A stretch of DNA of 64,000 nucleotides from UBA4479 sp963974935 (GTDB lineage Bacteria > Pseudomonadota > Alphaproteobacteria > Rhodospirillales > Casp-alpha2), in the NCBI GenBank assembly GCA_963974935.1, contig CAXBEV010000003.1, forward strand, positions 62,001 to 126,000, written 5' to 3'. Position numbers and translations under genes: made by a program. How positions within the stretch are numbered: the first letter of the stretch is position 1; every line of letters begins with the position of its first letter. The notes beneath the pieces were generated by a model. It was not told the origin of the DNA. It did not search any database and saw only the letters and a list, made by a program, of their open reading frames with translations. Positions 16,870-24,908 of the stretch are shown piece by piece.

Positions 16870-18372
16870 TCATATGGCGGGGAATATCACGCTGACCCTG
16901 GTGCCGACGCCCAATGAACTCTCGATTTCAAAACGTCCGTTGTGCAGGCTTACGAGTGACTTCACGATTGATAAGCCGAGCCCGGAGCCATCCTGCGTGA
17001 TGTGGGGGTCGGTCTCGATCTTTGCGAACGGCTCTGACACCAAGTCGATTTTGTCATCGGGAATGCCCTGCCCGGTATCGATAACGCTGATTTCGATCTC
17101 TTTATCCAGGGCCACTGCCTTGATGGTTATCGTTCCGAAGATAGGCGTGAACTTAATGGCATTAGACAAAAGGTTGAGCATAATCTGCGTCAACGCACGA
17201 TGATCGGCATTCAGCGGTTGGAAATTATCTGGAATCTCAATGCCGAGATTTAAAGATTTTACCTCAGCAGATGGCGCAAGCTGGTCGGTGCATTCACGAA
17301 ACAGCGTCGCGAGATCAATTGATTCCTTAACGATTTCCCGTTTGCCGGCTTCAATCGCCGAGATGTCGAGTGCATCATTGACGAGGCTCAGCATATGATT
17401 GCCGCTGGAAAATATGTCGTTCACGTACTCTTTATATTTAGCCGCACCGAGAGGGCCATGCGATTCCGTCTGCAAAAATTCACTGAAACCCAAGATCGCA
17501 TTGAGGGGGGTGCGGAATTCGTGGCTCATAGTTGCCAGGAATTCGGACTTGGCTTTGTTGGCCAGCCTTGCTTCGTGAAGCGCCGCGCTGATCGTCCGCT
17601 GCGCCATCAATTGCTCAGTGATGTCGAGGCTTACGGACCCGATGCCGACCGTGCTGCCGTCGACATCAAAAATTGGGAATTTGGTGATCTCGATATAGCG
17701 GTCCTCATCGCTGTCGATTTTTGGGCGCTGCACGCGTCGCCGTTGTGTGATGCCGGTGCGCAGGACTTGGTCTTCTTGTGCGTTCATCAGGTTTGCGTCG
17801 TCTTCTTGGCGGAAATGCCTCAAAAATTCCGACCGAGACCCGACGACGATATCACGGTCAAGATCATACCATTCCAGATAGGTGTCGTTGACGCGTTCGA
17901 TAACGTGATCTTTGTTCTTGATCAACAGCGCGACCGGGACGCTTTGAAAAATCGCGTTCAAAAGGTTTTCGTTGCTGCGAATGATCTGCGCGTCCGATGA
18001 GGTTTTACGCAATTGATCGTTAAGATTGATCGTGGCCTTCATAAGCCCGCCCAGGATGAGCACGGTGCCGAGCGTGGTCAAATACCAACGGAATTGTTCA
18101 TGCACCCGCTCAGAAAACTGCGATAACGTCTGTGTGTCGACCCAATAAGGCGCAATCATTTGTAAGGTGAGATCGTAGATGTACGGGCCCATGATTGACC
18201 AAAGACCTGCCAGCATCAGTGCAAAGCCAATATGTGCGTTGGCCTTTTTCAGGGTGCGCCAATGCCGTAAAATAATTGCGGTACCAATGGTTGCGATACA
18301 GAGCAGGATTATGTCAGCGTAAATGATTTGCCAGTGGCCTGGCAAAAAAATCAGATGCTCGTTGCTGTTCAC
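16870..18372 (-). CDS. Membrane-bound PAS sensor histidine kinase (orphan)
   Basis: The 500-residue protein has a GTG start preceded by GGAG. It has three membrane segments (about 14-36, 47-68, 96-112) and a PAS domain (residues about 135-255, NAIFQSVPVALLIKNKDHVI to GIGSVSLDITEQ). The HisKA domain has the phospho-acceptor H284 in FLATMSHEFRTPLNAILGF. The ATPase has an N box (QIMLNLLSNAIKFTP), G1 (DTGQGIPDDK), and G2 (GSGLGLSIVKS). No response-regulator gene is adjacent, so its partner is unknown. Its DNA is more AT-rich than the cob genes around it, which may mean later acquisition. Confidence 0.92.
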   Translation of the reverse strand: MNSNEHLIFLPGHWQIIYADIILLCIATIGTAIILRHWRTLKKANAHIGFALMLAGLWSIMGPYIYDLTLQMIAPYWVDTQTLSQFSERVHEQFRWYLTTLGTVLILGGLMKATINLNDQLRKTSSDAQIIRSNENLLNAIFQSVPVALLIKNKDHVIERVNDTYLEWYDLDRDIVVGSRSEFLRHFRQEDDANLMNAQEDQVLRTGITQRRRVQRPKIDSDEDRYIEITKFPIFDVDGSTVGIGSVSLDITEQLMAQRTISAALHEARLANKAKSEFLATMSHEFRTPLNAILGFSEFLQTESHGPLGAAKYKEYVNDIFSSGNHMLSLVNDALDISAIEAGKREIVKESIDLATLFRECTDQLAPSAEVKSLNLGIEIPDNFQPLNADHRALTQIMLNLLSNAIKFTPIFGTITIKAVALDKEIEISVIDTGQGIPDDKIDLVSEPFAKIETDPHITQDGSGLGLSIVKSLVSLHNGRFEIESSLGVGTRVSVIFPAI

Positions 18373-18485
18373 TTAAGTGCTCCGCTCAATAAGAATCAAC
18401 CACAAGAATCAACTATAAGGTGATTCTCTGCCCGGAATGCGATCAGGGCAAGGACTTTTGTTTCGTTGGCTAATCTTTGCGATGA

Positions 18486-19103
18486 TCACGCAACGAGAAA
18501 TTGCTTCAACGCTTCATAGGCTCGACGAATTTCTTTGAACTTCTCTTCGGACGCTTTGGTGCCCCCGTTGGCGTCGGGGTGATGCTTTTTCACGAGCTCT
18601 TTGTAGCGCGATTTCAGGGTGTCCGACGCGATGGGGAGATCGAGCCCGAAAATCGCCAAGGCGTCGCGAATCGTTGGGTCCGGCCGGACGACTCCTGCGC
18701 CACCGTCACGACCGAGCGGTTTATCGAACAGCTCGAAATCATCGTGAAAATAGGCTGGATCAATGCCGAACGGCCCGATGCCGGGCTTCGGTCCTTTGCG
18801 GGGACTCTTGCCGGGCGGCAGATCGCGGTCGCCAATCGGCCAGCTGGGCCGGTTCCAGACGATGTCGTGCCTGAGGTCGGCTTCGACCTCTTCGTCGCTC
18901 ATGCCGTCGAAGTAATTCCAGCGTTTATTGTATTCACGCACATGATCCAGGCAGAACCAGCGGTATTCCCGTAGATTCTCTCGCGAGGCCGGAGCCCGGT
19001 GCTCTGCTGTCATACGGCACGTAGGCCATGCACACAGCCGTACATCCTCGGCAAGGCTGTCGGGGATACTCAACGATGGATGCGGTTGTTTACGTTTTCG
19101 CAT
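18486..19103 (-). CDS. J-domain (DnaJ-like) protein with N-terminal Cys/His cluster
   Basis: The start MRKRKQPHPSLSIPD gives 205 residues. The N-terminal half holds CAWPTC and, about 28 residues later, FCLDHV, a CX4C...CX2H cluster that could bind zinc. The C-terminal 70 residues form a J-domain: ALAIFGLDLPIASDTLKSRY, then KELVKKHHPDANGG, with the HPD motif, and EEKFKEIRRAYEAL. It should stimulate an Hsp70. This protein type lies beside cobS in many alphaproteobacteria; here a kinase gene intervenes. The frame is open 16 codons further upstream, but no better start is seen. Confidence 0.9.
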   Translation of the reverse strand: MRKRKQPHPSLSIPDSLAEDVRLCAWPTCRMTAEHRAPASRENLREYRWFCLDHVREYNKRWNYFDGMSDEEVEADLRHDIVWNRPSWPIGDRDLPPGKSPRKGPKPGIGPFGIDPAYFHDDFELFDKPLGRDGGAGVVRPDPTIRDALAIFGLDLPIASDTLKSRYKELVKKHHPDANGGTKASEEKFKEIRRAYEALKQFLVA

Positions 19104-19179
19104 GCCTCTAATTTGGCGCTTGAGGCGTACCGGCACAAGCGTGATGGCCAAATATGGCGATAATGCCTTACGAAGCGGC

Positions 19180-19208
19180 TTGACGACCTATGACACACCC
19201 ACTAAAAC
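19180..19208 (+). promoter_or_regulatory. Putative sigma-70 promoter of rpmB
   Basis: TTGACG (19180-19185), 17 bases, then TAAAAC (19203-19208). It lies 60 bp upstream of the L28 start codon. Confidence 0.5.
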
Positions 19209-19268
19209 ACCGGCCAACGGGTCGTGCACGAGCGCGACCCCCGTTTTTTTGAGACAAGGAATAGAGCC

Positions 19269-19562
19269 ATGGCCAAACGTTGCGATCTGACCGGCCGGAC
19301 CGTACAAAGCGGCAACAACGTCAGCCACGCCATCAACCGTACGCGTCGGCGCTTTTTGCCTAACCTTCAAGCCGCCTCGTTGTGGTCGGAAACCTTGAAC
19401 ACGAGCATTTCGCTCCGTGTTTCGGTTTATGGCCTGCGCACGGTCGAGCACAAAGGTGGGCTTGATGCCTTCTTGTTGAATACCGCGAACGGCAAACTCA
19501 GCCCGACCGCGATGAAGATCAAACGCCGCATTAAGCGGGTGCAAACGGCGGCTGCCGCCTAA
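19269..19562 (+). CDS. rpmB: 50S ribosomal protein L28
   Basis: The start MAKRCDLTGRTVQSGNNVSH is preceded by a ribosome site (AAGGAATAGAGCC) and gives 97 residues. The family pattern is clear: HAINRTRRRFLPNLQ, LRVSVYGLRTVEHKGGLDAF and a basic end, KLSPTAMKIKRRIKRVQ. The alphaproteobacterial form is longer than the E. coli 78-residue protein. It is alone on the plus strand, with its own promoter and terminator. Confidence 0.97.
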   Translation: MAKRCDLTGRTVQSGNNVSHAINRTRRRFLPNLQAASLWSETLNTSISLRVSVYGLRTVEHKGGLDAFLLNTANGKLSPTAMKIKRRIKRVQTAAAA

Positions 19563-19589
19563 GCATCACGCTTTACCGATCCTGATGGA

Positions 19590-19618
19590 AAAGGCCCGCT
19601 TTCGAGCGGGCTTTTTTC
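19590..19618 (+). terminator. Rho-independent terminator after rpmB
   Basis: GCCCGCT-TTCG-AGCGGGC followed by TTTTTT, a perfect 7-bp stem with a stable tetraloop. A CCTTTT run on the other strand suggests it may also act weakly on minus-strand transcripts from eno. Confidence 0.92.
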
Positions 19619-19660
19619 GTTGTGGGATATGATGCGGGCGCCGATTTAACCAACGCCACC

Positions 19661-19726
19661 TCGTCATTCCCGCGTCGGCGGGAATCCATGGTCGGGATGG
19701 GTCCCCGCTTTCGCGGGGGTGACGAA
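19661..19726. repeat. Family B two-hairpin element
   Basis: CGTCATTCCCGCGTCGGCGG, GAATCCATGG, then GTCCCCGCTTTCGCGGGGGT with GACG. It lies between the convergent rpmB and eno. Confidence 0.8.
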
Positions 19727-19756
19727 GTTTTTTTGATGACCGCGACGATTTAACCG

Positions 19757-21034
19757 TCAGATGTTAAACGCATCCATGCCGGGGTACGCGGCCATAAGGC
19801 CGAGCTCTTCTTCGATTCGGATCAGTTGGTTGTACTTCGCCAAGCGATCCGAGCGCGACAGCGAGCCGGTTTTGATTTGGCCGGCGTTGGTGGCAACGGC
19901 GATGTCGGCGATGGTCGCGTCTTCGGTTTCGCCGGAGCGGTGCGAGATCACCGTCGTATAGCCGGCGCGGTGCGCGGTCTGCACGGCTTCCAAAGTCTCG
20001 GTCAGGGTGCCGATCTGGTTGACCTTGATCAGAATCGAGTTGGCGACGCCTTTTTTGATGCCTTCGCGCAAGCGTACCGGGTTGGTCACGAATAGATCGT
20101 CGCCGACCAGCTGGACCTTGTCGCCGATAGCATCGGTTAAAGCTTTCCAGCCGTCCCAGTCGTCTTCGGCCATGGGGTCTTCAAGAGAGATGATCGGGTA
20201 TTTGCCGACCAAATCGGCCCAGTATTTTACCATGCCTTTGGCATCCAGGGTTTTGCCCTCGCCTTCGAGCACGTATTTACCCTTTTTATAAAACTCCGTC
20301 GATGCCGCATCGATGGCCAGCATGACGTCTTTGCCGGGCTTGTACTTGGCGCCCTTGATGGCCTTCATGACGAAATCCAAGGCCTCGGTGGTGGATTGCA
20401 GGGCCGGTGCGAAGCCGCCCTCGTCACCAACGTTGGTGTTGTGACCGGCGTCGGCCAAGTCTTTCTTGAGGCGCTGGAAGATTTCAGCGCCCATGCGGAT
20501 GGCATCGGTGCAGGTCTTGGCGCCCACCGGCATGATCATGAATTCTTGAATGTCGATCGGGTTGTCGGCATGTGCGCCGCCGTTGACGATGTTCATCATC
20601 GGCACCGGCAACATGTGCGCGTAGGACCCGCCGATTGAGCGGTATAGCGGCATTCCGGACTCTTCGGCGGCGGCTTTCGCGCAGGCCAGCGAGACACCCA
20701 AGATCGCGTTGGCGCCGAGGCGCGCTTTGTTCGGTGTGCCGTCCATGTCGATCATTACCCGGTCGATAAGCACTTGTTCTTCAACATCCAGGCCGACCAG
20801 GGTTTCATAAATCTCGGCATTCACCGATTCGACGGCTTTCAGGACACCCTTGCCGCCGTAGCGCTTCTTGTCGCCATCGCGCAACTCGGCCGCTTCGTGC
20901 GCGCCGGTAGACGCACCCGATGGCACTGCAGCCCGGCCCATAACACCGGTTTCCAGCAAGACGTCGACTTCGACCGTCGGGTTGCCCCGGCTATCGAGAA
21001 TTTCGCGGGCGTTGATGTCGATGATTGCGGTCAT
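19757..21034 (-). CDS. eno: Enolase
   Basis: Enolase dehydrates 2-phosphoglycerate to phosphoenolpyruvate. The 425-residue protein begins MTAIIDINAREILDSRGNPT. It has the substrate loop PSGASTGAHEA, metal ligands in LAIDAASTEF, SLEDPMAEDDW and LVGDDLFVTN, the catalytic lysine near ILIKVNQIGTL, and the signature SHRSGETEDATIADIAV. It is the last gene of a tpiA-secG-pyrG-kdsA-eno order on the minus strand, 43 bp from kdsA. ftsB and pdhA, which often follow eno, lie about 10 kb away. Confidence 0.98.
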   Translation of the reverse strand: MTAIIDINAREILDSRGNPTVEVDVLLETGVMGRAAVPSGASTGAHEAAELRDGDKKRYGGKGVLKAVESVNAEIYETLVGLDVEEQVLIDRVMIDMDGTPNKARLGANAILGVSLACAKAAAEESGMPLYRSIGGSYAHMLPVPMMNIVNGGAHADNPIDIQEFMIMPVGAKTCTDAIRMGAEIFQRLKKDLADAGHNTNVGDEGGFAPALQSTTEALDFVMKAIKGAKYKPGKDVMLAIDAASTEFYKKGKYVLEGEGKTLDAKGMVKYWADLVGKYPIISLEDPMAEDDWDGWKALTDAIGDKVQLVGDDLFVTNPVRLREGIKKGVANSILIKVNQIGTLTETLEAVQTAHRAGYTTVISHRSGETEDATIADIAVATNAGQIKTGSLSRSDRLAKYNQLIRIEEELGLMAAYPGMDAFNI

Positions 21035-21077
21035 GATGTACCTCTATTTTGCTTTAATGCAGATGAATGAGTTGGGT

Positions 21078-21938
21078 TCAGCCGTTTGCGAGTGTCTCAG
21101 GGCGCGGGCGCGATTTGGCGACGGCGTCGAAGGCCATCAAATCCTCAAGAACGCGCTGTAAGTTCTTGAGGGGAATCATGTTTGGCCCGTCTGACGGCGC
21201 GTTGTCAGGGTCTTCGTGGGTTTCCATGAACACAGCCGCGATACCCAGGGACACGGCGCAGCGTGCCAGCACCGGTGCGAATTCGCGCTGTCCGCCCGAT
21301 GACCCGCCCTGCCCGCCCGGCTGCTGCACGGAATGGGTGGCATCGAATACGACCGGGCAGCCGGTTTCGTTGGCCATGGTCGGTAGACCGCGGAAATCGG
21401 TCACCAGCGTGTTATAGCCGAAGCTGGCGCCGCGCTCGGTCACGGTGACGTTCATGTTGCCGGTGCTTTCAACCTTGGCGACGACGTTTTTCATATCCCA
21501 AGGTGCCAAGAATTGGCCTTTTTTGATGTTGATCGCCTTGCCGGTCTCGCCAGCGGCCAGCAGCAGATCGGTCTGGCGGCACAAAAACGCCGGAATTTGC
21601 AACACATCGACGGCGTCGGCGACGGCGGCACAATGCGCCCGCTCGTGCACGTCGGTGAGGACCGGCATATCGAAGGTTTCGCGGATTTCTTTAAAGATCG
21701 GCAGCGCCTCTTCAAGACCGATCCCGCGCTTGCCGCCTAGACTGGTGCGGTTGGCTTTGTCGTAGGATGTCTTATAGATCACGCCGATGTCGAGTTTTTC
21801 GCCCAATTCTTTCAGTGCGCCCGCCATCATCAACGCATGCTCTCGGGTTTCCAACTGGCACGGCCCGGCGATGATGCCGAGCGGTAACGTATTGGCGAAG
21901 TCGAGAGCGCCGATGCGGACAGTGCGTTGCGCGGTCAT
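21078..21938 (-). CDS. kdsA: 3-deoxy-8-phosphooctulonate (KDO-8-P) synthase
   Basis: KdsA condenses phosphoenolpyruvate with arabinose 5-phosphate for the inner core of lipopolysaccharide. The 286-residue protein has IAGPCQLETREHALMMAG, the YKTSYDKANRTS motif, LTDVHERAHCAAVADAVDVL and DATHSVQQPGGQGGSSGGQREF. The Cys in IAGPC suggests a metal-dependent (class II) enzyme, although that motif alone does not settle it. The substrate-making neighbour enolase supplies phosphoenolpyruvate. A 378-bp gap with repeats and a pyrG remnant lies upstream. Confidence 0.97.
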   Translation of the reverse strand: MTAQRTVRIGALDFANTLPLGIIAGPCQLETREHALMMAGALKELGEKLDIGVIYKTSYDKANRTSLGGKRGIGLEEALPIFKEIRETFDMPVLTDVHERAHCAAVADAVDVLQIPAFLCRQTDLLLAAGETGKAINIKKGQFLAPWDMKNVVAKVESTGNMNVTVTERGASFGYNTLVTDFRGLPTMANETGCPVVFDATHSVQQPGGQGGSSGGQREFAPVLARCAVSLGIAAVFMETHEDPDNAPSDGPNMIPLKNLQRVLEDLMAFDAVAKSRPRPETLANG

Positions 21939-22045
21939 TTAAAGCTCCAAAAAGTGAGGCCTTGGTGATAGCGCCTTCCGCCCCTCGATTAAAGGGCTTT
22001 TGGGCGGGGGTGCCTTTGTTACGATTGAAGGCCCCCCCTATCTCT

Positions 22046-22085
22046 CCGCGTCATCCTGAACTTGATTCAGGATGACGCGGGGGGT
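22046..22085. repeat. Family A solo palindrome
   Basis: CCGCGTCATCCTGAACTTGA followed by TTCAGGATGACGCGG, a perfect single-arm hairpin. It is part of the 21939-22316 gap, which otherwise holds a family C arm and a pyrG remnant. Confidence 0.8.
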
Positions 22086-22124
22086 GTGGGGCAACGTTGG
22101 TGTGCGACTAAATGAAAATACAGA

Positions 22125-22167
22125 CCTCATCTTGAGGAGGCTGAAGGCCGTCTCGAAAGATCGTGTC
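22125..22167. repeat. Family C palindromic repeat
   Basis: CTCATCTTGAGGAGGCTGAA followed by GGCCGTCTCGAAAGATC, a single, somewhat degenerate family C arm, directly adjacent to the pyrG remnant. Confidence 0.6.
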
Positions 22168-22171
22168 GCGC

Positions 22172-22225
22172 CTACACCAATCGCGACTGGTTCACAGCGG
22201 CGCGGATAAATGAGGTGAAAAGTGG
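22172..22225 (-). pseudogene. Second copy of the pyrG 3' end (17 codons and stop)
   Basis: On the minus strand this segment encodes PLFTSFIRAAVNQSRLV and a TAG. That is exactly the peptide at the end of the intact pyrG 400 bp away. Twelve of the 17 codons differ, all silently, and the stop differs (TAG against TAA). The frame is open slightly further but the similarity stops at the proline. A decaying duplicate would not keep the peptide while changing 14 of 54 bases, so the segment looks like the end of a different, functional pyrG brought in or left behind by recombination. Confidence 0.85.
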
Positions 22226-22316
22226 GGGCTGCGCCTAACGGTCATATTTCGATCGTAAGCGAAACATAACGGTTTGATGATGTGGCATTCTCCGTTCAGC
22301 AAAACAGGAGATACCC

Positions 22317-22622
22317 ATGATCACGTGCTTTATCCGCTACCATATCGACCCGACGAAAAAGGCTGAGTTCGTTCAGTATGCCCGCAACTGGGGTGAAGCG
22401 ATCCCCCGCTGCGGTGCCGATCTGATCGGCTACTTCGCGCCGCATGAAGGCTCTTCGACGTTGGCTTACGGTGTCTACAATATCGAAAGCCTGGCCGCGT
22501 ATGAAGCGTATCGGAAGCGTCTTTCGGAAGACCCTTTGGGCCGGGAAAATTATGAATTCGCGCAACGGGAAAAGTTTTTGCTGCGTGAAGACCGGACGTT
22601 CCTGACGCTGGCTTCAGGTTGA
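22317..22622 (+). CDS. NIPSNAP family protein
   Basis: The 101-residue protein reads MITCFIRYHIDPTKKAEF, then YARNWGEAIPRCGADLIGYF, APHEGSSTLAYGVYNIESLA and RLSEDPLGRENYEFAQREKF, ending with RTFLTL. This is the NIPSNAP-like dimeric ferredoxin fold; bacterial members have no firmly known role. GGAGATACCC lies ahead of the ATG. It converges on pyrG, with stops 2 bp apart, and sits between the intact pyrG and the displaced second pyrG end, so it may have arrived as cargo. Confidence 0.85.
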   Translation: MITCFIRYHIDPTKKAEFVQYARNWGEAIPRCGADLIGYFAPHEGSSTLAYGVYNIESLAAYEAYRKRLSEDPLGRENYEFAQREKFLLREDRTFLTLASG

Positions 22623-22624
22623 TC

Positions 22625-24250
22625 TTAAACCAACCTGGACTGGTTGACCGCAGCGCGAATGAACGACGTGAACAGCGGGTGTGAGTCGAAAGGTTTAGAT
22701 TTCAGTTCCGGGTGGAACTGCACGCCGATGTACCAAGGGTGCTCGGGAATTTCGACGATTTCCGGCAGTACGCCGTCCGGTGACATGCCCGAGAATTTGA
22801 GCCCTGCCGCTTCGAGGCGGTCTTTGTAGTCGGTGTTGACCTCGTAGCGGTGGCGATGGCGCTCGGAGATTTTGGCGCTACCGTATATGCCCTGCACGCG
22901 GCTGCCCTCGCTCAGGACACATGGGAACGCACCCAAGCGCATGGTGCCGCCGAGGTCGCCGTCGTTGCGGCGCTTCTCCAAGGCATTGCCTTTGAGCCAT
23001 TCGGTCATCAAGCCGACCACGGGCTCGTCTGTTGTGCCGAATTCGGTGGAATTGGCATCGGCGATGCCGGCCATGTTCCGGGCCGCTTCAATCACCGCCA
23101 TCTGCATCCCAAAGCAGATCCCGAAATACGGGATACCGCGTTCGCGGGCAAAACGGGCGGCGGCGATTTTACCTTCCGCGCCACGTTCCCCAAAGCCGCC
23201 GGGGACCAAAATACCGTGCGTGTCTTCAAGGTATTCCAAAGGCGTGTCGCCTTCGAAAATCTGACTGTCGATCCAGTTCAGCTTGACCCGCACATTGTTG
23301 GCGATGCCGCCGTGGTCCAAGGCTTCTGAAAGCGATTTATAGGCATCCAGCAAACCCGTGTATTTGCCGACGACCGCAATCGAGACCTCGCCTTCCGGCT
23401 TGGTTTTGCGCACGTGGATGTCTTTCCACGTGGTCAGGTCAGGTTCGGGCGCGTTGATGCCGAAATGGCGGAATACGGCGTCGTCCATGCCTTCGTGATG
23501 ATAGCGGAGCGGCACTTCATAGATGCTTTCCGCATCCAGCGCCGGGATCACGGAATCATGACGTACATTGCAGAACTGCGCGATTTTACGGCGTTCGCCG
23601 TCCGGCAGCGGATGCTCGGACCGGCACACCAGCATGTCCGGCTGAATGCCCAATGACAGTAGTTCTTTGACCGAGTGCTGTGTCGGTTTGGTTTTAAGCT
23701 CGCCGGCCGCCGCGATGAACGGGACTAAGGTCAGGTGCACGAACATGGTGCGCTCACGGCCCAGCTCGTTGCCGAGTTGGCGGATCGCTTCCAAGAACGG
23801 CAGGCCTTCGATGTCACCCACGGTGCCGCCGATCTCGCAGAGCACGAAGTCTTCGTCCTCAAGATCTGAGACGACAAAGTTTTTGATGGCATCAGTGATG
23901 TGCGGAATCACTTGGATGGTGGCGCCCAGGTAGTCGCCGCGCCGTTCCCGGGCGATCACGTCGGAATAAATCCGCCCGGTCGTTACGTTGTCGGATTTGC
24001 GGGCGCTGACGCCGGTAAAGCGTTCGTAGTGCCCAAGGTCGAGGTCCGTTTCCGCCCCGTCGTCGGTGACGTACACCTCGCCGTGCTGATACGGACTCAT
24101 GGTGCCCGGATCGACGTTGATATAGGGGTCCAGCTTGCGCAAACGGACCTTGAAGCCGCGCGCCTGGAGCAATGCGCCCAAAGCTGCGGAGGCGAGCCCT
24201 TTTCCGAGAGAGGAAACCACGCCGCCGGTGATGAAAATAAACCGCGTCAT
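22625..24250 (-). CDS. pyrG: CTP synthase
   Basis: PyrG aminates UTP to CTP using glutamine. The 541-residue protein starts MTRFIFITGGVVSSLGKGLA, the synthetase P-loop. It has KLDPYINVDPGTMSPYQHGEV, then CEIGGTVGDIEGLPFLEA. The class I glutamine amidotransferase domain has PGGFGERG, the nucleophile loop FGICFGMQMAVIEA, and a closing GVQFHPELKSKPFDSHPLF with the His-Glu pair. The gene lies between secG and kdsA. Its 3' end is repeated at 22172. Confidence 0.98.
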   Translation of the reverse strand: MTRFIFITGGVVSSLGKGLASAALGALLQARGFKVRLRKLDPYINVDPGTMSPYQHGEVYVTDDGAETDLDLGHYERFTGVSARKSDNVTTGRIYSDVIARERRGDYLGATIQVIPHITDAIKNFVVSDLEDEDFVLCEIGGTVGDIEGLPFLEAIRQLGNELGRERTMFVHLTLVPFIAAAGELKTKPTQHSVKELLSLGIQPDMLVCRSEHPLPDGERRKIAQFCNVRHDSVIPALDAESIYEVPLRYHHEGMDDAVFRHFGINAPEPDLTTWKDIHVRKTKPEGEVSIAVVGKYTGLLDAYKSLSEALDHGGIANNVRVKLNWIDSQIFEGDTPLEYLEDTHGILVPGGFGERGAEGKIAAARFARERGIPYFGICFGMQMAVIEAARNMAGIADANSTEFGTTDEPVVGLMTEWLKGNALEKRRNDGDLGGTMRLGAFPCVLSEGSRVQGIYGSAKISERHRHRYEVNTDYKDRLEAAGLKFSGMSPDGVLPEIVEIPEHPWYIGVQFHPELKSKPFDSHPLFTSFIRAAVNQSRLV

Positions 24251-24359
24251 GGGCGGACACCATACAAGAAAAATCCGCTACGCCAACCCGGCATGTTTTG
24301 CGCACACGTGTCGTCTCGCCGCTGATCGCCAGCGGCGCCGTTGAGGCGTTGAAAATCCA

Positions 24360-24704
24360 TCAGTTTTGCGGATCAGACGTGGTCGGCTGTGGTACCGTCG
24401 GGGTCGCCGAAGGGGCTGAAGGTGTGCTTGATACAGGGGGTGCCTGATCTAAAATCGATCCCGATTCGCGGCCCGATCCTGCCATCACACCAAGGATGAT
24501 GCTGGTCGCGATGAAGCTAGCCGCCAAGATCGCGGTGGTGCGCGTCAGCACGTCGGCTGCAGCGCGTCCGCTCATGAATCCGCCGCCGACACCACCGCCG
24601 CTACCGCCCATGCCCAGCGCGCCCCCTTCGGAACGCTGCATAAGCACCACGCCGACGAGCGCGATGGCAATAATCAGGTGGACGACAAGAATAATCGTTT
24701 CCAT
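24360..24704 (-). CDS. secG: Protein translocase subunit SecG
   Basis: The start METIILVVHLIIAIALVGVV is at the first membrane segment; an upstream start (MVAQTYRFA) is possible but less typical. The 114-residue protein has two membrane helices joined by the conserved QRSEGGALGMGGSGGG loop. A Pro/Ser/Thr-rich tail follows the second helix (TAILAASFIATSIILGVMAG). SecG is part of the SecYEG channel. It lies between tpiA and pyrG, its classic alphaproteobacterial position. Confidence 0.95.
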   Translation of the reverse strand: METIILVVHLIIAIALVGVVLMQRSEGGALGMGGSGGGVGGGFMSGRAAADVLTRTTAILAASFIATSIILGVMAGSGRESGSILDQAPPVSSTPSAPSATPTVPQPTTSDPQN

Positions 24705-24851
24705 AGCAAACCTATAAGTTTGGGCGACCAATTTCCGCGTGTTCTAACGGCTATGAAGCGCTTTGACCAGCCCGGATTTTGTCACAGTGATGAAGGGGGC
24801 GGTCCCGGATCGGTGCAATGCGCTGTCCAGGATGACGATGTATCAATAAGT

Positions 24852-24896
24852 TCGTCATCCCGGAAAGTGCGCAGCGCTTATCCGGGACCTCCCGGT
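24852..24896. repeat. Family D palindromic repeat
   Basis: TTCGTCATCCCGGAAAGTGC, GCAGCGCTTATCCGGGACCT. The TCCCGGA...TCCGGGA ends pair. It lies in the 204-bp gap between tpiA and secG. Confidence 0.65.
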
Positions 24897-24908
24897 TGCT
24901 AACGAAAC

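Noticed and set aside
24251..24359. Inverted repeat GCCGCTGATCGCCAGCGGC between secG and pyrG as a terminator
   Set aside because: There is no T-run after it on the transcribed strand, and the genes are usually cotranscribed.
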